The notes beneath the pieces were generated by a model. The model ran no database searches and was not told the DNA's origin. It saw nothing but the letters and a program-made list of their open reading frames with translations. This document shows, piece after piece, positions 14,756-19,293 of a stretch of DNA of 19,293 nucleotides. Source of the stretch: Kiritimatiellia bacterium. Lineage in GTDB: Bacteria > Verrucomicrobiota > Kiritimatiellia > RFP12 > UBA3636. Where the stretch lies: the NCBI GenBank assembly GCA_016295275.1, contig JAEDLN010000017.1:1-19293 (forward strand), given 5' to 3'. Positions within the stretch are counted from its first letter, which is position 1. Each line of letters starts with the position of its first letter. Position numbers and translations under genes: made by a program.

Positions 14756-16339
14756 TCAAGGCAAGACATATCCGGAGAGGATCGTGTCGGTTGTTTTCTC
14801 CAGACGATTCGGATAATCGAGCGTGTAATGAAGGCCTCTGGATTCCTTGCGTTGGAGGGCACTTTTGATGATCAGGTAAGCGGTATCGGCGATATTGCGC
14901 AGTTCGAGGACTTCGGATGTGACCGAGTAATCGAAGTAGTACTGTCGGATTTCGTGCCGCAGGTTTTCGATCCGGTGCAAAGCCCGTTCAAGGCGGTGGT
15001 TAGTCCGGACGATGCCGACATAGTCCCACATGCAGGTTCGCACTTCGTCCCAGTTATGGCGCACGATTACGAGTTCATCGGAAGGAACCGCATCGCCGTA
15101 GATCCAATCGGGAATGGTGGCGGTCGGGAATTCTCTGGGATTGGCGGCGATCCATTCGGCGCATTTGTGGGCGCATACGATTGCTTCCAGCAAGGAGTTG
15201 GAAGCGAGTCGGTTTGCTCCGTGCAAGCCGGTGCAGGCGACTTCGCCGATTGCAAAGAGTCCCTCGATATTGGTCCGTCCGTCGACGGATGCCTTCACGC
15301 CGCCGCAGCAATAGTGGGCTGCGGGGACGATCGGGATGAGGTCTGTTGCCATATCGATTCCGAAGCGCAGGCATTCGCGGTAGATATTCGGGAAGCGTTT
15401 GGTCAGGAATTCCTTTCCTTTGCTTCGGATATCCAGATACATGCAAGGCAAGCCGCGGGTTTTCATTTCGTGGTCGATTGCGCGAGCGACGATATCGCGT
15501 GGTGCGAGGGAGCCCCGGCGATCGTAGCGAGCCATAAAGGGCACGCCATTGGCATCGACGAGTTCGGCGCCTTCGCCGCGAACCGCTTCCGAGATCAGGA
15601 AATTTTTTGCAGCCGGATGGTAGAGGCAGGTCGGGTGGAACTGGAAGAATTCCATATTTTCGATATCGGCACCTGCGCGCCAAGCCATTGCGACACCGCC
15701 GGCGGTTGCCACATCGGGGTTGCAGGTATAGCGGTAGACTTTACCGGCGCCACCGGTTGCGAGGATGATGTTGCGGGCGCGTGCGGCGGAGATTTCGCCG
15801 GTTTTCGTATTCAGCAGATAGACCCCGATGCAAGAGGGTCTGCCGTCGGAGGACTTGGTCGTGACCAAGTCGATGGCGTGCGTGTATTGGAGAATCCGGA
15901 TATTGGGCTGATGTCCGGTTGCCTGAATCAGGGTTTTCTCGATATTGCGTCCGGTGATATCGCCGGCATGGAGAATCCGGCGCATGGTATGACCGCCTTC
16001 GCGACCGAGGTCCGGGGTGCCGTCGGCTGTTTGATCGAATTGCAATCCCATGTTCCGGAGGTCGTCCATGCGGGCGGGACCGTCTTCGACGATTGCGCGG
16101 ACGGCCTCGATATTGCAGAGTCCGGCACCGGCATCGAGCGTATCGGCGATATGCTTCTCGAAGGAATCGTCTGCGAGGGTGACGCAGGAGATGCCGCCCT
16201 GTGCGAAATTGGTATTGCAATCCTGCGTTTCGCGTTTTGTCACAACGACCACCTTGCCGTGCGGCGCAAGGTAATGCGCGGCGGAGAGTCCGGCGAGTCC
16301 GGATCCGATAATCAAAAAATCGCAGTCAAGGATATTCAT
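14756..16339 (-). CDS. nadB: L-aspartate oxidase
   Basis: 527 residues, the usual family length. This FAD enzyme oxidises L-aspartate to iminoaspartate for quinolinate and NAD synthesis. Residues 12-17 are the FAD-binding GSGLAG. Others seen are the TNFAQGG segment, GGHTMRRILHAGD, EFFQFHPTCLY, RGEGAELVD, the active-site stretch RGSLAPRDIVARAIDHE, HYCCGGVK, and HGANRLASNSLLE, followed by the C-terminal helical domain. These separate it from succinate dehydrogenase flavoprotein. Its partners nadA and nadC are not in this window. The ATG overlaps the HNH gene's stop (ATGA), so translation is likely coupled. Confidence 0.94.
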   Translation of the reverse strand: MNILDCDFLIIGSGLAGLSAAHYLAPHGKVVVVTKRETQDCNTNFAQGGISCVTLADDSFEKHIADTLDAGAGLCNIEAVRAIVEDGPARMDDLRNMGLQFDQTADGTPDLGREGGHTMRRILHAGDITGRNIEKTLIQATGHQPNIRILQYTHAIDLVTTKSSDGRPSCIGVYLLNTKTGEISAARARNIILATGGAGKVYRYTCNPDVATAGGVAMAWRAGADIENMEFFQFHPTCLYHPAAKNFLISEAVRGEGAELVDANGVPFMARYDRRGSLAPRDIVARAIDHEMKTRGLPCMYLDIRSKGKEFLTKRFPNIYRECLRFGIDMATDLIPIVPAAHYCCGGVKASVDGRTNIEGLFAIGEVACTGLHGANRLASNSLLEAIVCAHKCAEWIAANPREFPTATIPDWIYGDAVPSDELVIVRHNWDEVRTCMWDYVGIVRTNHRLERALHRIENLRHEIRQYYFDYSVTSEVLELRNIADTAYLIIKSALQRKESRGLHYTLDYPNRLEKTTDTILSGYVLP

Positions 16340-16665
16340 GGCAAGTCGTTTTTTTCTCGATCCAGTTGATCGAGGCGGTCGAGGATTTGTTCGGCCGGGG
16401 TCAAGCAGCTTTTTGTTTTATTGCAGGCCCGGCAGGCAGGTACGATATTTCCCGGGGTTGAGGTTCCGCCGCGTGCGACGGGAATCACATGGTCCATCGT
16501 CAATTGGTCCGGCGGAAATTTTTTGCCGCAGTAATGGCAAATGCCGGCTCGGAGTTTGGCTTTCCACCAAGCGGATTTCTGCAAATCGCGCGCCTTTTTT
16601 CGTTCGCGGCGACAGTGGGCGTCATCCTTTTGGAAATCGACCCATGAAGAGGGCAAGTCCTTCAT
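16336..16665 (-). CDS. Small HNH endonuclease-family protein
   Basis: 109 residues. A zinc-ribbon-like HNH domain covers 41-86: CHYC (Cys43, Cys46), MDHVIPVARGG (Asp58, His59), N73, then CRACN (Cys78, Cys81, Asn82). The third position is Asn, the HNN variant seen in many small bacterial nucleases. The N-terminal 40 residues are basic and helical, fit for DNA contact. No methylase, phage gene or intein lies nearby. The function is unknown; solitary HNH proteins like this are common in PVC and other genomes. It begins 27 bases after the GDT1-family gene and overlaps nadB by four bases. Confidence 0.82.
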   Translation of the reverse strand: MKDLPSSWVDFQKDDAHCRRERKKARDLQKSAWWKAKLRAGICHYCGKKFPPDQLTMDHVIPVARGGTSTPGNIVPACRACNKTKSCLTPAEQILDRLDQLDREKNDLP

Positions 16666-16692
16666 GGTATTGGCGGGAAAAGGGGTGAGGGG

Positions 16693-17031
16693 CTATTTGC
16701 ACGACGCTTCTGCGGTGACAGGGGCTGTCGTTTCTTGGGGCGTTTCGGGTGTTTGGAACGCCTCATGCAGAAGGAGGATGCCGAATACGAGGAAGAGGAT
16801 GCCGGAAGCGGTGCGCACCCATTTTGGAGAGATCCACCGGGAGATTGCCTCGCCAAAGACGGCGGCGATAGCGGAGGTCAAGACGAGTGCAAGAGCGGAT
16901 CCGGCAAAAACGACCAACTTACCGTGCGGCATTTTCGCGGAAGCGGCGAGTGCGAGAGCGGAGAGTTGGGTTTTATCTCCCATTTCAGCGAGAAAGACGA
17001 GACCGAACGTTTTCAGAAAAAGCTGCAGCAT
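16693..17031 (-). CDS. GDT1/UPF0016 (TMEM165) family cation transporter, single-repeat form
   Basis: 112 residues with three hydrophobic segments (about 3-15, 38-60, 73-90). It has the signature EMGDKT at residues 16-21 ahead of a Leu/Ala-rich helix. Family members move Mn2+ or Ca2+ in exchange for protons. Most carry two such repeats; proteins with one repeat are thought to pair. A second copy is not present in the window. The soluble tail ends with a Thr/Glu/Pro-rich stretch and TAEASCK. It lies just downstream of a possible promoter. The exact ion cannot be read from sequence. Confidence 0.82.
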   Translation of the reverse strand: MLQLFLKTFGLVFLAEMGDKTQLSALALAASAKMPHGKLVVFAGSALALVLTSAIAAVFGEAISRWISPKWVRTASGILFLVFGILLLHEAFQTPETPQETTAPVTAEASCK

Positions 17032-17080
17032 GGGATGGGGATGGCGCGAGCCGGACGGAAGGGGTTGACGTTTTGGAAAA

Positions 17081-17108
17081 AGAATAGCAAATCCGTTGCA
17101 TTTGTCTA
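17081..17108 (-). promoter_or_regulatory. Candidate promoter for the GDT1-HNH-nadB genes
   Basis: On the minus strand: TAGACA (17108-17103), a 16-base spacer, TATTCT (17086-17081). One and two mismatches from consensus. It would start transcription about 43 bases upstream of ATG 17031, in the 105-base gap after prfA. Confidence 0.38.
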
Positions 17109-17136
17109 GAAAACAAGTTCCGGCGCGGGGGATAAG

Positions 17137-18252
17137 CTATTCTGCGGAAGGGTCGGAGTCTCCTGCGATTTTGGAAAGTTGGGTTTGCAGTCGAAGGTCC
17201 TCGTTACGGGAAACGAGTGCATCGAGCAGTTCGTCCAAGAGACCCTCCATGATCCGATCGAGGGAGTAGAGGGTCAGGTTGATGCGGTGATCGGTGAGGC
17301 GGTTTTGCGGAAAATTGTAGGTTCTGATTCGTTCGGAACGATCGCCGGAACCGATCATGTCCTTTCGCTCCGCGCCGAGCTTCGCTTCTTCGGAGGCACG
17401 TTGCGCCGCAAGGATTTTCGAGCGCAGGACGGACATGCATTTTTCCTTGTTCTGGTGTTGGGAGCGTTCCTCTTCGGACTGGACGACGACACCGGTCGGC
17501 AGGTGTGTGATTCGGACGGCGGAGTCGGTTTTATTGACATGCTGACCGCCGGCGCCGCCGGAGCGATAGGTGTCGATTCTCAGATCTTCGGGGCGGATGA
17601 CGAGTTCATCTTCGGGTTCGGCTTCCGGGAATGCGGCTACGGTTGCGGCGGAGGTATGGATACGTCCTTGCGCCTCGGTTTCGGGGACACGTTGGACGCG
17701 GTGACCGCCTCCTTCGTATCGAAGATGGTAGAAAGCGCCATCGCCCTGGACGAGGAATGAAATTTCCTTGTAACCGCCGAGTTCGCTTGGTGCGGAGGAC
17801 AGGATTTGGATTTTCCATCCTTTGATTTCGGCATAACGCGAATACATCCGGAAGAGATCGCCGGCGAAGATTGCGGCTTCGTCGCCACCGGTACCGGCCC
17901 GGATTTCAAGCATCGCGTTTCGGTGTTCATCCGGATCGGGCGGCAAGAGAGCGAGGGAGAGTGCCTTTTCCGCGTTTGGGAGAGCGGCCTCGGACTCTGC
18001 GAGTTCCAGTTGTGCGAGTTCGACCAGTTCCGGATCTCCGTTTGGATCTGCGATCATCTGCCGATCGTTTTCGATGGTATCGAGCGTCCGGTAGTAGATG
18101 GCGGCGCGTTCCTCGAGTTTACGCAGATTCGCGTGTTCGCGGACGAGTTTCCGGTAGGTTCCTTGGTCGGCGGAGGTTTCCGGCAAGGCCAGCAAGTGTT
18201 CGACTTCGCGGAGGCGGAGCAGGATTTTCTCGACATTCTCTTTCGCGATCAT
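17137..18252 (-). CDS. prfA: Peptide chain release factor 1
   Basis: 371 residues. It recognises UAA and UAG on the ribosome and triggers peptide release. GGQ is at residues 235-237 within RSGGAGGQHVNKTDSAVRI. The stop-codon-reading tripeptide PxT is Pro190-Glu191-Thr192 (PET), in the usual HRVQRVPETEAQGRIHTS context; RF1 carries PxT where RF2 carries SPF, so this is RF1. The N-terminal coiled-coil region and the C-terminal SDRSERIRTYNFPQNR are normal. It lies 120 bases after rpmE, a common neighbour, with a terminator between them. The methylase prmC is not adjacent. The leader has no SD; its own promoter is not clear, so some read-through from the ribosomal genes is possible. Confidence 0.95.
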   Translation of the reverse strand: MIAKENVEKILLRLREVEHLLALPETSADQGTYRKLVREHANLRKLEERAAIYYRTLDTIENDRQMIADPNGDPELVELAQLELAESEAALPNAEKALSLALLPPDPDEHRNAMLEIRAGTGGDEAAIFAGDLFRMYSRYAEIKGWKIQILSSAPSELGGYKEISFLVQGDGAFYHLRYEGGGHRVQRVPETEAQGRIHTSAATVAAFPEAEPEDELVIRPEDLRIDTYRSGGAGGQHVNKTDSAVRITHLPTGVVVQSEEERSQHQNKEKCMSVLRSKILAAQRASEEAKLGAERKDMIGSGDRSERIRTYNFPQNRLTDHRINLTLYSLDRIMEGLLDELLDALVSRNEDLRLQTQLSKIAGDSDPSAE

Positions 18253-18296
18253 GGTTCAAAGCGGTAGGGAGGTTCGAAGAACGGATATGCGGAGGG

Positions 18297-18333
18297 GAAA
18301 AAGAAAGATGCGGCCCCGTCGGGACCGCATCTT
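18297..18333 (-). terminator. Intrinsic terminator after rpmE
   Basis: On the minus strand AAGATGCGGTCCC, loop GAC, GGGGCCGCATCTT forms a 13-pair stem with one G-U pair (18333-18305), followed by TCTTTTT. It lies 39 bases beyond the rpmE stop and ends the rpmI-rplT-rpmE transcript or reduces its entry into prfA. Confidence 0.88.
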
Positions 18334-18372
18334 GTGCTCTCCGCGGTTGGGAGATGGGAGAGCGATTGTCGA

Positions 18373-18588
18373 CTACTTGCCGGCCTTTTTGTAGTTGGCG
18401 AAGCGGCGTTTGAAGGAGTCGATCCGTCCCTCCGTGTCAACGAATGTCTTCTTGCCGGTATAGTAGGGATGGCCAGCGGAGCAAGAGTTGACGGTCATAG
18501 ACTTGACGGTGGAGTTCGTTTGGAAGACGTTTCCGCAAGAGCAAGTAACGGTAGCGGGACCGTATTCGGGGTGGATTCCCTTTTTCAT
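18373..18588 (-). CDS. rpmE: 50S ribosomal protein bL31
   Basis: 71 residues, typical of the A-type bL31 with zinc ribbon: MKKGIHPEY, TCSCGNVF with Cys16 and Cys18, then SCSAGHPYYTGKK. The usual second pair is C-x-x-C; here it is Cys36-Ser-Ala-Gly39, followed by His40. The Gly codon is GGC, one base from TGC (Cys). So only three of four zinc cysteines remain. The rplT stop codon overlaps the SD (TAAGGAG), so the two genes are likely translated in a coupled way. The terminator follows. Confidence 0.95.
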   Translation of the reverse strand: MKKGIHPEYGPATVTCSCGNVFQTNSTVKSMTVNSCSAGHPYYTGKKTFVDTEGRIDSFKRRFANYKKAGK

Positions 18589-18592
18589 CTGA

Positions 18593-18605
18593 AATTATCT
18601 CCTTA
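18593..18605 (-). promoter_or_regulatory. SD of rpmE overlapping the rplT stop
   Basis: On the minus strand the sequence TAAGGAGATAATTTCAG precedes the rpmE ATG at 18588. TAA ends rplT, and AAGGAG is the ribosome binding site, eight to nine bases from ATG. This favours translational coupling. Confidence 0.75.
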
Positions 18606-18959
18606 GGCGAGAGCTTCGCGAGCCTTCTTCATGAGATCTGCGAAAGCGGTAGGATCGGAAACGGCGATATCGGCGAGGACCTTGCGGTTAAGCTTGATTC
18701 CGGCCTTGTTGAGCCCTTCGATGAAGCGGGAGTAGGTCATACCCTCAGCGCGGACGGCGGCATTGATACGCACGATCCACAGAGAGCGATAATCGCGTTT
18801 ACGGGTCTTGCGATGGACGGTTGCATAACGTTGCGCGTGTGCGACGGCCTCGGTAGCGGTACGGAAGCGCTTGGAGCGTCCGCCATAAAAACCTTTTGCG
18901 AGTTCAAGCCGTCCGCGGCGACGTTCGCGGGAAGCGGGTGCATTGGTAGCTCTGGACAT
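18603..18959 (-). CDS. rplT: 50S ribosomal protein bL20
   Basis: 118 residues, the normal length. The N-terminal basic tail RATNAPASRERRRG is followed by KGFYGGRSKRFRTA, AQRYATVHRKTRKRDYRSLWI and the C-terminal NRKVLADIAVSDPTAF. It binds 23S rRNA early in assembly and in some bacteria represses its own operon. A GGAG SD lies seven bases ahead of ATG 18959. It is 26 bases after rpmI, the usual order. Confidence 0.97.
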   Translation of the reverse strand: MSRATNAPASRERRRGRLELAKGFYGGRSKRFRTATEAVAHAQRYATVHRKTRKRDYRSLWIVRINAAVRAEGMTYSRFIEGLNKAGIKLNRKVLADIAVSDPTAFADLMKKAREALA

Positions 18960-18985
18960 ATTATTTCTCCAAATCGATTAACGGG

Positions 18986-19183
18986 TTATGCGCTGAGCAT
19001 GGAGCGGATGGTCTTGGTCTGCGTCTCGGAACCGAGAAGCTTGGTACCGCGCATATTCCGCTTTTGCTTACGGGTTTTGGAGGAAAGAAGGTGGCGTTTG
19101 CCGGCCTTCGTCGCCAGAACCTTACCGGTTGCGGTGAGGTGGCAGCGTTTGGAAGCTGCCTTATTGGTCTTCTTCTTAGGCAT
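18986..19183 (-). CDS. rpmI: 50S ribosomal protein bL35
   Basis: 65 residues, all basic: MPKKKTNKAASKRCHLTATG, then KRHLLSSKTRKQKRNMRGT and a short C-terminus. Standard bL35. SD AAGGA (in AAAAAAGGAAATCAA) precedes the ATG. infC usually lies upstream, but the 110 bases seen there do not encode a recognisable IF3 end. Confidence 0.96.
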   Translation of the reverse strand: MPKKKTNKAASKRCHLTATGKVLATKAGKRHLLSSKTRKQKRNMRGTKLLGSETQTKTIRSMLSA

Positions 19184-19214
19184 TTGATTTCCTTTTTTGC
19201 GTTTCCTGTTTGCT

Positions 19215-19244
19215 GATGATCGGAATCATCCTCGCAACGGCGAG
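19215..19244 (-). promoter_or_regulatory. Two adjoining small hairpins in the rpmI leader
   Basis: Read on the minus strand: CTCGC-CGTT-GCGAG (19244-19231), then directly GATGAT-TCCG-ATCATC (19230-19215). They abut with no spacer, so the stems could stack. They end 31 bases ahead of the rpmI ATG. A leader that binds bL20 for autoregulation is one possibility; I cannot match it to the known L20 leader forms. No gene end is recognised in 19184-19293. Confidence 0.35.
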
Positions 19245-19293
19245 TTTGCTGCAGGAAGGAAGTCGTTTTGAAAAATGGTGGAGCGGATGAGAT

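Noticed and set aside
14675..16369. Plus-strand open frame of 564 codons opposite nadB
   Set aside because: It mirrors nadB, whose motifs are unmistakable; the plus-strand translation has no recognisable domain. Similar mirror frames opposite the secreted-protein gene (3350-5017) and gltA (13768-14688) were rejected for the same reason.
17087..17136. Terminator after prfA
   Set aside because: Only short, weak pairings (GCAA/TTGC) are present and none is followed by a U-tract.
19184..19293. End of infC upstream of rpmI
   Set aside because: None of the three minus-strand frames gives the conserved IF3 C-terminus. A frame ending in TAA at the rpmI start region exists but is not recognisable.

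Overview
The window holds 16 complete protein genes, all on the minus strand, in DNA of moderately high GC. I see no tRNA, rRNA, CRISPR array or transposase. The mix suggests a bacterium of the PVC superphylum, perhaps a Verrucomicrobiota, Kiritimatiellota or Lentisphaerota lineage: an agarase-like glycoside hydrolase of the type common there, a large secreted PA14/fibronectin protein, a GYF_2 membrane protein, and leaders that mostly lack a Shine-Dalgarno (SD) sequence. This placement is inference; no marker here settles it.

In the direction of transcription (high to low coordinates), the window opens with a translation block: rpmI, rplT, rpmE, a clear intrinsic terminator, then prfA. Next come a GDT1/UPF0016 cation transporter, an HNH nuclease overlapping nadB, gltA (citrate synthase) and a dus tRNA-dihydrouridine synthase. 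A 630-base spacer follows, filled with very GC-rich repeat DNA. After it lies an envelope block: a TPR lipoprotein with a good promoter, a CvpA-family protein, then three tightly coupled genes (GYF_2 polytopic membrane protein, CPBP protease, ModF/PhrA-like double ATPase) joined by ATGA overlaps. A second, shorter spacer of the same repeat type separates these from a 1212-residue secreted multidomain protein and a cytoplasmic GH50-like glycoside hydrolase.

The most unusual signal is non-coding. Two intergenic spacers (about 5.96-6.13 kb and 11.67-12.15 kb) are related to each other and carry six short hairpins. Five share an AGC loop and the sixth has TGT. Each has a six-pair stem, but the stem sequences differ with compensating changes. 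Shared tags (GGTGTAA, RGGCGA) lie next to several of them. This looks like a dispersed structured repeat family that I cannot match to a named one. The longer spacer also has a G-quadruplex motif, a 36-base direct repeat and a 44-base imperfect palindrome at its edge.

Among proteins, the GH50-like enzyme appears to lack its catalytic nucleophile (Ala560 where Glu is expected). The ModF-like ATPase has one degenerate ATP site. The bL31 protein lacks one of four zinc-ligand cysteines. SD sequences precede only the three ribosomal protein genes; the other 13 genes show none.
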